From assembly GCA_031289145.1 (NCBI GenBank), contig JAITQA010000023.1:1-52244 (forward strand): DNA of 52,244 bases, written 5' to 3'. The notes under the pieces are model-generated. The model saw nothing but the letters and a program-made list of their open reading frames with translations. It searched no databases and was not told the origin of the DNA. A program made the position numbers and the translations under genes. Numbering within the stretch: the first letter of the stretch is position 1; each line of letters begins with the position of its first letter. Positions 25,249 through 33,395 of this stretch are shown here, in pieces. This stretch comes from Dysgonamonadaceae bacterium. Its GTDB lineage: Bacteria; Bacteroidota; Bacteroidia; Bacteroidales; Azobacteroidaceae.

Positions 25249-25845
25249 TTATTGTTTCTTTTTTATGCCATTGAACAGCAGATTAATCATGCTGTAAGTG
25301 TTTTTTCCGTCGACGGGTTTCAGCCCTCGCACGATTCCCCGGATATAAGGCACTTCCAAGCCTTTGAATGCATGGTGCAAAACGATGGCCATGCTATGCG
25401 TGTTTGCAATTTCAAAAATACCTTGCCGGACGCCTTCATTCAGAATATTTTCCATAAAGGCAATTTCTTTTAAGTCGAAAGACTTGCGCACATTTTCCAC
25501 CCGCCAGATATCGCGGAAGAAATCAGCACGCAGGGTTCCATTCCTGAATACCACATCTTTCACCGATTCCAAACGGGTGAAGATAAATTCCAATAATTTT
25601 TCGTCCGCCGGAAGTTCTTTGTCAGCCACAGCCTCTAAAGAGTTGTGGAGTATTTTCAGTTCCGATTCGATAACTGCGTTGTAAATCTCGCTTTTATTGT
25701 TGAAATAGGTATACAGTGTCCGTCTCCCTTTCGCCGAGGCTGTGGCAATATCATTCATAGTCGTATTCTCCACCCCAATCCGGGCGAATAATTGACGGGC
25801 TACTTCAATGAGTTTGTCCCTGGTTTTTATTATTGCTACACTCAT
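25249..25845 (-). CDS. TetR-family transcriptional regulator
   Basis: 198 residues from ATG 25845 (MSVAIIKTRDKL). The N-terminal HTH is clear (ARQLFARIGVENTTMNDIA, then RTLYTYFNNKSEI, about residues 13-55); the C-terminal ligand domain is divergent. It is first in a unit with fabG, so control of fatty-acid genes is plausible. A frame extending to 25878 would add 11 residues; its first codons lie only about 10 bases from the expected transcription start, so the inner ATG is preferred. Confidence 0.88.
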   Translation of the reverse strand: MSVAIIKTRDKLIEVARQLFARIGVENTTMNDIATASAKGRRTLYTYFNNKSEIYNAVIESELKILHNSLEAVADKELPADEKLLEFIFTRLESVKDVVFRNGTLRADFFRDIWRVENVRKSFDLKEIAFMENILNEGVRQGIFEIANTHSMAIVLHHAFKGLEVPYIRGIVRGLKPVDGKNTYSMINLLFNGIKKKQ

Positions 25846-25875
25846 ATTTTCCAACGTGTTAGTTAAAAGAAAGCG

Positions 25876-25907
25876 CAAAATTAAGATAAAATATCCCGAT
25901 TTCCAAA
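25876..25907 (-). promoter_or_regulatory. Promoter of the tetR-fabG unit
   Basis: Minus strand: TTTG (25907-25904), a 20-base spacer and TAATTTTG (25883-25876), a perfect Bacteroidetes promoter, 31 bases before the ATG. Confidence 0.75.
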
Positions 25908-25995
25908 AAAAGGCGAAAAATTCATCAATAATTATTAGGTTAAGTATGAATCGTTGTTGATACCCTATTTCAAAACAACCTCGTACCTTTGCAGA

Positions 25996-28194
25996 CTAAA
26001 ACCGGCTTACCTGCTTTATACCCTTTATCGCTTTTATTTTTTTGATAAGGCCATCCATTACGGAGGTGTCTTTCAACATAACCGTCAAAGTTCCGGAGAA
26101 TAGTCCGTCTGCCGGGTCGATGTTGATAGCACGCAACATCATTCCGTTTTCTTTCGAAATGATGGAGGTAATGTTCGTGACAATACCGATATCGTCGTTC
26201 CCGACAATTTTTAAGGTGACCGGATAGCTGGACCCTGCCTTTCCCGACCAGCGGGTTCTCACAATTCTGTAACCATAGCGATTGAACAGCGTAGCCGCAT
26301 TGGGACAGTTTAAACGGTGCACTTTTATCCCTTTGGATGAAACGAATCCGAAAATCTCATCTCCGTATATGGGATTACAGCATTTGGCTAAGGAATAATC
26401 AATGCCGGTCAGGTTCTGGTCGATGACCAAAACATCTTCTTTGTCTGTAATTTCTTCGACCGGCGTTTGCACCACAAAATTTTCCACGCTGCGGTCGGTA
26501 TGTTCCGTTAGTTCCTGTTCTTTTTTTTCCTGCTCCAGGTATTGGTCGATAACGGTATTGATGTCTAATTTTTCCATTGCGATGTCGGCATAGAAATCCG
26601 TGACTGTTTTGTACCCTTTTTTCTTGATGAGTCGCATCAGTTTGGATTCGTCTTCTTCTATTTTCCGGTTCTTAAATCGCCTGTGTAAGGTTTCTTTGGC
26701 GAACTCGACCTGCTTGGCCGACTGTTCTTTCAGCGATTGTTTGATTTTGACACGCGCCTTGGCCGTAATCACAAAACTCAGCCAATCCTGTTTGGGGCTT
26801 TGGTTGGGAGAAGTTACGATATCCACCTGGTCTCCGCTCTGCAATTTATGCTTAATGCTCACATTTTTCCCATTGATTTTAGCAGATACGCATTTAGAAC
26901 CCAATTTAGTATGAATAGCAAAAGCAAAATCAAGTACGGTAGCATTTTGCGGCAACTTAAACAAATCGCCTTTTGGTGTGAATACAAAAATCTCGTCGTC
27001 GTACAAATCCATTTTAAAGTCCCGAATCAGGTCACCGGGGGCTGATTCTTTGTGTTCTAAGACTTCTCTCACGTTATCCATCCACTCGTCAAGCCCACTT
27101 TCTCCTTTGATTCCCTTGTATTTCCAATGGGCGGCGAAGCCTCTTTCGGCAATCTCATCCATCCGTTTACTCCTTATTTGTACTTCCACCCATTTTCCGT
27201 GAGGCCCCATTACGGTTGTGTGCAAAGATTCATAACCATTGCTTTTCGGGATGGAAAGCCAATCTTTCAAGCGTTTGGGATTGGGCTGGTACATATCGGT
27301 AATTACGGAATAGACTTGCCAACATTCGGCTTTTTCTTTTTCAAGCGGCGTATTCAGAATCACACGGATGGCAAACAGGTCGTAGATATTTTCAAATTCA
27401 ACTTTTTGTTTCTGGAGTTTGTTCCGGATGGAATGAATTGATTTGGTACGGCCTTTGATGTCGAAATTCAGGTGTAAGGCCTTCAGTCTATCCGCTACCG
27501 GCGCAATAAATTCCGCAATGTACGTATCACGCGAACGCTTGGTTTCATTGATTTTCCGGGCAATGAAATCATACATTTCCCTGTCTTGGTATTTGAGGGA
27601 CAAATCCTCCAATTCCGATTTGATTTTATACAAACCCAAGCGGTGGGAGAGGGGTGCATAAAGATAAGAAGCTTCGGCGGATATTTTCAGCAAATGTTCT
27701 TCTTTCAGTGATTTAGCCATTCGCATCAGATACAGGCGGTCGGCAATCATAATCAGGATAACGCGGATATCTTCGGCAAAAGAAAGCAATAACTTGCGGA
27801 AATTTTCCGTTTCAATAGCCGCATTTTTTGCATACAATTCCTGCGTTTTTATCAAGCCTTGGATGATAGCAGCCACGTCTTCTCCGAAAGTTTTACGAAC
27901 TTGGTCGATGGTACAATGCCCATCCATTACCGGTTGCGAGAGTAAAAGGGCAATAGAAACGGTTCCTTTTAATCCGACCTCTTCTGAAACAATAAGCGCC
28001 GTCTGCAATTTACGATATAAAATGTTTGAATTATAAACATCTCTACCATAGCCGCCCGAATCAATTGAGCGGCGAATATATTCTTTCACATTTTTCGCAT
28101 CACTCGTTGAAACAGAATCTCCCAGACTTCTCAATAACTTGCGATAAGCCGTTAAAAATTCGGTTAGTTCCTCCCCGGAAAAAAAATCGTCCAT
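25996..28194 (-). CDS. relA: RelA/SpoT-family (p)ppGpp synthetase
   Basis: A stringent-response enzyme of 732 residues from ATG 28194. The synthetase domain is intact: GRTKSIHSIRNKL, YDLFAIRVIL, SNGYESLHTTV and EVQIRSKRMDEIAE. TGS (FVFTPKGDLFKLPQNATVLD) and C-terminal ACT (GNDDIGIVTNITSIIS) domains follow. The N-terminal HD hydrolase domain is degenerate: the conserved His and His-Asp pair are replaced (the region reads IALLLSQPVMDGH), though IMIADRLYLMR remains. So it should make but not break down (p)ppGpp, RelA-like. It probably has its own promoter. Confidence 0.9.
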   Translation of the reverse strand: MDDFFSGEELTEFLTAYRKLLRSLGDSVSTSDAKNVKEYIRRSIDSGGYGRDVYNSNILYRKLQTALIVSEEVGLKGTVSIALLLSQPVMDGHCTIDQVRKTFGEDVAAIIQGLIKTQELYAKNAAIETENFRKLLLSFAEDIRVILIMIADRLYLMRMAKSLKEEHLLKISAEASYLYAPLSHRLGLYKIKSELEDLSLKYQDREMYDFIARKINETKRSRDTYIAEFIAPVADRLKALHLNFDIKGRTKSIHSIRNKLQKQKVEFENIYDLFAIRVILNTPLEKEKAECWQVYSVITDMYQPNPKRLKDWLSIPKSNGYESLHTTVMGPHGKWVEVQIRSKRMDEIAERGFAAHWKYKGIKGESGLDEWMDNVREVLEHKESAPGDLIRDFKMDLYDDEIFVFTPKGDLFKLPQNATVLDFAFAIHTKLGSKCVSAKINGKNVSIKHKLQSGDQVDIVTSPNQSPKQDWLSFVITAKARVKIKQSLKEQSAKQVEFAKETLHRRFKNRKIEEDESKLMRLIKKKGYKTVTDFYADIAMEKLDINTVIDQYLEQEKKEQELTEHTDRSVENFVVQTPVEEITDKEDVLVIDQNLTGIDYSLAKCCNPIYGDEIFGFVSSKGIKVHRLNCPNAATLFNRYGYRIVRTRWSGKAGSSYPVTLKIVGNDDIGIVTNITSIISKENGMMLRAINIDPADGLFSGTLTVMLKDTSVMDGLIKKIKAIKGIKQVSRF

Positions 28195-28214
28195 CTTTTT
28201 GCGCAATTATTGTA

Positions 28215-28249
28215 CAAAGTAAAGGAAAAATATTTATACTCTGTTCAAA
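28215..28249 (-). promoter_or_regulatory. Possible promoter of the relA-like gene
   Basis: Minus strand: TTTG (28249-28246) and TTACTTTG (28222-28215) with a 23-base spacer, slightly longer than the usual 19-21. The start codon is 21 bases downstream, which leaves a very short leader. Confidence 0.35.
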
Positions 28250-28254
28250 AATAC

Positions 28255-28617
28255 CTAAAAATCCAAATTAAAATGGATAGTATCTTCCAAATCCGGGTCA
28301 AAAGTATCTTTTATAGCTTCGATAGCTGATAAATCAATCTCATTGTTTTCCTTTACATAATGTAGCACTTCATCGAAAGCCGTAAGGAATTTATCGAAAT
28401 CTTCTTTATATAAAAAAATTTTATGTTTCTCGAAATGAAAAGGTTGCGATGAATCCCCATCAAAAACTTTTTTACTTTCCGTGATTACCATGAATAAATC
28501 GCCTTTTCCGCTCCTTTTCACATCCAGATAATAAACACGTTTACCGGCAGCGACTGATTTTGTAAAAACGATGTTTGACTCTCTGTTCTCATTTTTCGCG
28601 TAATTTCTTTCTTCCAT
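28255..28617 (-). CDS. PUR-alpha-like DNA/RNA-binding protein (DUF3276)
   Basis: A 120-residue protein of the bacterial PUR family, single-stranded nucleic acid-binding proteins related to eukaryotic Pur-alpha. Visible features are the beta strands FTKSVAAGKRVYYLDVKRS and the motif GDLFMVITESKK, then HKIFLYKEDFDKFLTAFDEV and an acidic C-terminus. The length is typical. It is divergent from nusB, with about 170 bases of AT-rich DNA between. Confidence 0.85.
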   Translation of the reverse strand: MEERNYAKNENRESNIVFTKSVAAGKRVYYLDVKRSGKGDLFMVITESKKVFDGDSSQPFHFEKHKIFLYKEDFDKFLTAFDEVLHYVKENNEIDLSAIEAIKDTFDPDLEDTIHFNLDF

Positions 28618-28754
28618 AATTCAATATTGTTGATATTTGCCTATAAATAATCATATTTTGATATTATTTTGCAAAATTGGTCATTTTTTTTCAAATAAGC
28701 AAATTATTAGTAAAAAAACAAGAAAAATACGGGTGAAATATCGTGAATAATAAT

Positions 28755-28762
28755 TAACTTTG
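28755..28762 (+). promoter_or_regulatory. -7 element of the nusB operon
   Basis: TAACTTTG, a full TAnnTTTG match, 27 bases before the nusB ATG. No good TTTG is seen at -33. Confidence 0.5.
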
Positions 28763-28789
28763 CAGCCGGAAACAGAAGTTCTTTATAAA

Positions 28790-29716
28790 ATGATTAATCG
28801 CATTATTATTCGTATTAAAACACTCCAGATAATCTATGCTTACTATCAAAATGATAGCGGGGATATAAAAAGTGCCGGGAATGAAATCTTGAAAAGTTTA
28901 CAAAAATCTTATGATTTGTACCATTATTTATTGTTGTTGATTCCGATGCTGACCGATGCCGAACAAAAGCGTATAGATAAACATAAACATAAATATCTTG
29001 TAACCGAATCCGAATTGAACCCCAATCTGCGTCTGACAAATAACCGTTTCTCGGAACAGTTAAGTTGCAATAAGCAGTTGCAAAATTTTTCCAATGCAAA
29101 AGGCACACTATGGAATGACGATGATTCGAATTTTGTGTGGCATCTCCTGAATGAGATTCTCCATTCGGAGATCTATGAAAATTATTTGAACGAGGATGAT
29201 ACCTATGAATCGGATAAGGAATTTTGGTATAAAGTTTTCAAAAAAATTATTTGGCCTAATGAGGAACTAAATGATATGCTGGAAGATAAAAGCATCTATT
29301 GGGAAGATGATTTAGGTATAATCGGTACCTTTGTGCTGAAAACTATCAAACGGTTTACTTTGGAAACAGACTCAACACACGCCTTGCTGCCCATGTTCAA
29401 AGATGAGGAAGACAGGACGTTTGCCTTAGAGTTGCTACATCATTCAATAGTTGAGGGAGAAGATAATAACCAACGGATTACGAAGCAGATAAGCAATTGG
29501 GATATAGAAAGGATTGCTTTAATTGATTTGTATATCATGCAAATAGCGCTGGCTGAAATACGTAATTTCCCGTCTATCCCTTTGAGTGTGTCGTTGAACG
29601 AATATATCGACTTGGCACGCTATTACAGCACGCCTAAAAGTTCGAATTTCATCAATGGTATCTTAGACGCAATTGTCCAGGATTTGAAAAAAGAAGGCTT
29701 ATTATTTAAAGATTAA
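28790..29716 (+). CDS. nusB: Transcription antitermination factor NusB
   Basis: NusB with S10 binds boxA RNA and supports antitermination, mainly of rRNA. The start is ATG 28790 (MINRIIIRIKTLQ), giving 308 residues. This is the long Bacteroidetes form: an extended N-terminal region of about 190 residues and the NusB fold at the C-terminus (WDIERIALIDLYIMQIALAE, SVSLNEYIDLARYYS, SSNFINGILDAIV). It heads a plus-strand run nusB-yajC-ybbR-coaE typical of the phylum. Confidence 0.92.
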   Translation: MINRIIIRIKTLQIIYAYYQNDSGDIKSAGNEILKSLQKSYDLYHYLLLLIPMLTDAEQKRIDKHKHKYLVTESELNPNLRLTNNRFSEQLSCNKQLQNFSNAKGTLWNDDDSNFVWHLLNEILHSEIYENYLNEDDTYESDKEFWYKVFKKIIWPNEELNDMLEDKSIYWEDDLGIIGTFVLKTIKRFTLETDSTHALLPMFKDEEDRTFALELLHHSIVEGEDNNQRITKQISNWDIERIALIDLYIMQIALAEIRNFPSIPLSVSLNEYIDLARYYSTPKSSNFINGILDAIVQDLKKEGLLFKD

Positions 29717-29764
29717 GAATATTTTATTACATTTGCATTTTAAATCTGTAAAAAATTATAAACA

Positions 29765-30103
29765 ATGAAATTATTAAGTATTGTCTTACAAGCTGCTCCG
29801 GCCGGAGGAGCTACGGGGGGTGGCGGTAGTATGATGAGCATATTGATGATCGTACTGCTTTTTGTAATCATGTATTTCTTCATGATTCGTCCTCAACAGA
29901 AAAAACAAAAGGAGGTTCAAAAAATGCGTGAAGCGCTGAAAGTGGGCGATCGGGTAATCGTAGCAGGAGGTATTTACGGAAAATTGAAAGATATTGACAC
30001 GACTACAAATGTCTTTACGGTGGAAATAGCCGAAGGAGTAAGAATTAAAGTAGACAAAGCTTCTGTTTTCGCGACGAACGATGAAGCTACTGCAACCAGA
30101 TAA
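29765..30103 (+). CDS. yajC: Preprotein translocase subunit YajC
   Basis: A small accessory subunit of the SecDF-YajC complex. The 112 residues have a single membrane helix (about 23-41), followed by the hallmark FFMIRPQQKKQKE and VGDRVIVAGGIYGKLKDID. The N-terminal extension rich in Ala/Gly is usual. It overlaps the next gene by 23 bases. Confidence 0.95.
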   Translation: MKLLSIVLQAAPAGGATGGGGSMMSILMIVLLFVIMYFFMIRPQQKKQKEVQKMREALKVGDRVIVAGGIYGKLKDIDTTTNVFTVEIAEGVRIKVDKASVFATNDEATATR

Positions 30104-31076
30104 AAGCAATCTTGAAAGGAGAATCAGAGTATTCTTTCATAGTAAAAAATGGAAAAACTTATTGGGTTTTTCTGCTTTTGTCGTTTTGGCCTTTGTTTTT
30201 TGGACGCTTCAGTATTTCAGGCAAAAGTTTGAATTTGAAGTGCCTGTATCCGTCCAATATACAGAAGTCCCTGTCGGTATAGCATTGCCGGTAGAGGTTC
30301 CGCATCAGATTACCTTGCATATTCAAGACAAAGGAACAGTCTGGTTGCAATATTTATTGGACAAAAACAAATTATCTATAACGATTGATTTTAAATCCAT
30401 TCAAACTAAAGATTTTTCCTACTTAGTTGATAATGCTACACTTAACAAACTGATTTCTGATGAATTGCCTTCCTCTTCCCAGTTGAAGTCTTTCTCCCCC
30501 GACAGGATTGAGATTCATTATTCGCCTTTGGTAAAAAAAGTTTTGCCCGTCACAATAGACGGGGTATTGTCTCCCTCGCCCGGTTATATGTTTTCCGATA
30601 GTATTACGATTGAGCCGTCACAGATTACTGTTTACGGAAGCCGGGAAACAGTAGATACATTGTTTGCCGTCAAAACAGAAAAATTGGATAAACAGCGTAT
30701 TGAAAAAAAGATAAGCATTTCTGCACAATTAATATCCCCTTCAGGCGTTAAACTGTCGACTCAACAGGTGAAGCTAACTGCTGAAATAGAAGAATATACT
30801 GAAAAGTTTTTCGTGTTGCCCGTTATTTGTCGTAACTTGCCTGAAAACCGAATCGTCCGTTTTTTCCCTTCCTCTGCAGAAGTGTATGTTCAGGTAGGCT
30901 TAAGTAAGTATAACCTGCTATCCGGGTCTGATTTTGAAATAAGCATTGATTATAACAATCTGATTCTGAATAACGCAACAAATTACCCCCTGAATCTTTC
31001 CAAAAAACCGGCTTGGATAGAGAATTATCGCATCGTTCCGGAAATGATAGAATTTTTAGTGGAACAAAAAAGATAG
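30081..31076 (+). CDS. YbbR-like domain protein
   Basis: 331 residues: a cytoplasmic N-terminal stretch, one membrane helix (about 29-46) and extracytoplasmic YbbR-type repeats. One repeat is visible at PSQITVYGSRETVDTLFAVKT and another begins around VPVSVQYTEVPVG. In other phyla YbbR proteins (CdaR) regulate c-di-AMP cyclase, but no cyclase gene is in this window. The start ATG lies inside yajC, and the stop is three bases from coaE. Confidence 0.85.
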   Translation: MKLLQPDKSNLERRIRVFFHSKKWKNLLGFSAFVVLAFVFWTLQYFRQKFEFEVPVSVQYTEVPVGIALPVEVPHQITLHIQDKGTVWLQYLLDKNKLSITIDFKSIQTKDFSYLVDNATLNKLISDELPSSSQLKSFSPDRIEIHYSPLVKKVLPVTIDGVLSPSPGYMFSDSITIEPSQITVYGSRETVDTLFAVKTEKLDKQRIEKKISISAQLISPSGVKLSTQQVKLTAEIEEYTEKFFVLPVICRNLPENRIVRFFPSSAEVYVQVGLSKYNLLSGSDFEISIDYNNLILNNATNYPLNLSKKPAWIENYRIVPEMIEFLVEQKR

Positions 31077-31079
31077 CTT

Positions 31080-31691
31080 ATGGTGGTAATCGGACTTACA
31101 GGTGGAATCGGAAGTGGGAAATCGACTGTTTCCCGATTATTGGAAACAATGGAAATTCCGGTGTATGTGGCAGATGTAGCGTCTAAAAAACTGATGGATG
31201 AATCTGCACAAATCAGGGAAATATTGTCGGAAAAATTTGGTTCTGAATTGTATAGAACCGGAAAACTCAATCGTTCCCTCCTGGCTTCCCTGATTTTTGG
31301 CAATGAAGAAAACCTGCTGTATGTCAATTCACTTATTCATCCCTTGGTGTGGAAAGATTTTCAAAATTGGGCTAATCAACATTCCGGCAAAAAATGTTTG
31401 GCCATTGAATCGGCTATTTTGTTCGAATCCGGTTTCAGCGCTGCCGTGGACGTTAAAGTAAATGTTTCCGCTCCTTTGGAATTGAGAATTCAAAGAGTTG
31501 AGAATCGGGATAATACGGAAAAAGAACTGATTATAAAACGCATCAATAGTCAGCTTTCGGAGGAAGAGCGAAACAGACTGTCGGATTTTACGATTTTGAA
31601 TGACAATGTCAATGCAATAATTCCTCAGATAGAAATTTTGATGAAAATATTGAAATTCGAAAAAAATTGTGTAAATTTGCATCGTAAATAA
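31080..31691 (+). CDS. coaE: Dephospho-CoA kinase
   Basis: Catalyses the last step of CoA synthesis, phosphorylating the 3' hydroxyl of dephospho-CoA. The 203 residues carry the P-loop GLTGGIGSGKSTVS (about 5-18), the ADVASKKLMDE segment and the lid motif RIQRVENRDN. It is three bases after the ybbR-like gene. Confidence 0.95.
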   Translation: MVVIGLTGGIGSGKSTVSRLLETMEIPVYVADVASKKLMDESAQIREILSEKFGSELYRTGKLNRSLLASLIFGNEENLLYVNSLIHPLVWKDFQNWANQHSGKKCLAIESAILFESGFSAAVDVKVNVSAPLELRIQRVENRDNTEKELIIKRINSQLSEEERNRLSDFTILNDNVNAIIPQIEILMKILKFEKNCVNLHRK

Positions 31692-31709
31692 AAAGTAATT
31701 GTTATTGCT

Positions 31710-32183
31710 ATGCTGAAGAAAATTTTATCTGTTTCAGGGCGGTCGGGTCTTTTTAAGTTGATTTCTCAGGGGAAAAACATGTTCATTGTCGAATCGATGA
31801 TTGATGGGAAGCGAATCCCTGTATATACGAAAGATAAAGTAGTGTCTTTGGGAGATATTTCTATTTATACGGACAAAGAAGAAGTTTCGTTGGCCAAGGT
31901 ATTGACCGCTATCAAACAAAAAGAAAATGGCGCACAAATTATTTTTTCCTCCACCATCAAACCGGAGGAGTTGCGGACTTATTTTTCCGAAATCCTGCCG
32001 GACTTCGACAAAGAAAGGGTTTATCCTTCCGACATCAAAAAAATAATGAACTGGTATAATTTATTATTACAAAATGACTTAACAGATTTTGAAGAAAAAG
32101 AAGATGTTGCAGAAAAAGAGGATACCGTAGAAAAAGAGGATGTTGCAGAAAATGAAAATGCAGAAAACATTGAAAATACATAA
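31710..32183 (+). CDS. DUF5606-family protein
   Basis: 157 residues. The conserved N-terminal part (MLKKILSVSGRSGLFKLISQ, with IPVYTKDKVVSLGDISIYT) matches DUF5606, a Bacteroidetes family usually next to coaE; the function is unknown. The last 30 residues form an acidic repeat in which EKED and DVAE units recur three times, seen in the DNA as a repeated GAAAAAGAGGAT-like unit (about 32094-32160). The repeat may vary in copy number between strains. Confidence 0.8.
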   Translation: MLKKILSVSGRSGLFKLISQGKNMFIVESMIDGKRIPVYTKDKVVSLGDISIYTDKEEVSLAKVLTAIKQKENGAQIIFSSTIKPEELRTYFSEILPDFDKERVYPSDIKKIMNWYNLLLQNDLTDFEEKEDVAEKEDTVEKEDVAENENAENIENT

Positions 32184-32201
32184 TACGAAATACATAATAC
32201 C

Positions 32202-32516
32202 ATGAGTGACGAAAATGAATTATTTGAATACGATGAAGAAAAAGCGGTGGCTTTTATCCTTAATTATCTTCCACAGGAATTGAAAGAAAAATTCGCTGAT
32301 GATGATATCTACTATATTTTAGATGTGATATGCGATTTTTATGAGAAAAATGATTATTTAGACGAGGATGATGAAGAAAAAGAAGAACAGGAATTGATAA
32401 GATTCATCGTTCAACAGGCCAAGAAAGATAATATCGGCGATTATCAGACTGAGGATATATTGATTGTACTGCGTGCCGAATCGGCCTATACCGATACTTT
32501 GGATATCTTTGATTAA
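32202..32516 (+). CDS. Small acidic conserved protein, function unknown
   Basis: 104 residues, strongly acidic (YLDEDDEEKEEQELI), all-helical in appearance, with no membrane segment or signal peptide. It lies 18 bases after the DUF5606 gene, so it is probably its co-transcribed partner. I do not recognise a domain. The coding signal is convincing: typical codon use, a suitable start and a position in line with the operon. Confidence 0.75.
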   Translation: MSDENELFEYDEEKAVAFILNYLPQELKEKFADDDIYYILDVICDFYEKNDYLDEDDEEKEEQELIRFIVQQAKKDNIGDYQTEDILIVLRAESAYTDTLDIFD

Positions 32517-32609
32517 CCAAAGTACAAAAGTTTTATATAGGTAGATAAAAAATAGCGAAGATTAAAAAATTATATAAATTATTTATTAACTTAACTAACA
32601 GACAAAAGT

Positions 32610-33290
32610 ATGAGAAGAATTAATTTTTTTGCAAGTTTATTACTCTGTGTTGCGATTCTATTTGGTGGATGTAATGCGAGTAATACAGCTAAAGGTACGG
32701 CAGTTGGCGCTGGTGGAGGCGCTGCAGTTGGTGCAGGGCTTGGAGCGCTGCTGAATGGTGGAAAAGGCGCAGCTTGGGGCGCAGGTATTGGTGCTGTGGT
32801 CGGTGGAGCCGCCGGAGCGCTGATTGGGAACAAAATGGATAAACAAAAGAAAGAATTAGAGCAAATCGAAAGTGCCAAGGTAGAAGCCATTAATGATGGA
32901 CAAGCTATCAAAGTAACTTTCGATTCGGGGATTCTTTTTGCTACCAATTCCAGCACTTTGAATCAGGCTTCGAAAGCAGCCTTGACCCAATTTGCTAATT
33001 CTCTGAAATCCAATCCGGATACAGATGTTGAAATTTATGGACATACCGATAGTACCGGTAGCGATAAAATCAATATCCCGCTTTCAGAGCAAAGAGCTAG
33101 TTCTGTAAAAGCTTTTTTGATTGAACAGAGTATTTTGGCTGCCCGTTTGGCTACAGCCGGTCTCGGCTCTTCTCAACCGGTATCCGATAATGCTACTTCC
33201 CTCGGCAAACAACAAAATCGTCGTGTAGAAGTTTTCATTATCCCGAATGAAAAAATGATTAAAGCTGCGGAAGAAGGTACGCTGAAATAA
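32610..33290 (+). CDS. OmpA-family lipoprotein with glycine-zipper
   Basis: A 226-residue outer-membrane lipoprotein. The signal peptide ends in a lipobox LFGGC (Cys21), followed by a glycine-zipper segment (about 30-72, GGAAVGAGLGALLNGGKGA) and an OmpA/Pal peptidoglycan-binding domain (about 95-210: VEIYGHTDSTGSDKIN, LSEQRASSVKAFL, NRRVEVFI). It probably anchors the outer membrane to the wall. It is followed by a very strong terminator. Confidence 0.92.
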   Translation: MRRINFFASLLLCVAILFGGCNASNTAKGTAVGAGGGAAVGAGLGALLNGGKGAAWGAGIGAVVGGAAGALIGNKMDKQKKELEQIESAKVEAINDGQAIKVTFDSGILFATNSSTLNQASKAALTQFANSLKSNPDTDVEIYGHTDSTGSDKINIPLSEQRASSVKAFLIEQSILAARLATAGLGSSQPVSDNATSLGKQQNRRVEVFIIPNEKMIKAAEEGTLK

Positions 33291-33311
33291 TTTTTTTGTT
33301 AATGATAAGCG

Positions 33312-33359
33312 AAAAGCGGTTTTTTCTGCTCATTGAAATGGGCAGAAAAAACCGCTTTT
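33312..33359. terminator. Strong bidirectional terminator
   Basis: A perfect 18-base stem (33312-33329 with 33342-33359; core AAAAGCGGTTTTTTCTGC), extended inward by TCAT/ATGG around a TGAA loop. T-runs follow on the plus strand and A-runs precede it, so it works in both directions, between the convergent OmpA lipoprotein and ugd genes. Confidence 0.9.
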
Positions 33360-33395
33360 TTTCGGTAACCCGGCTTGTGTTATGATAACTTTAGT

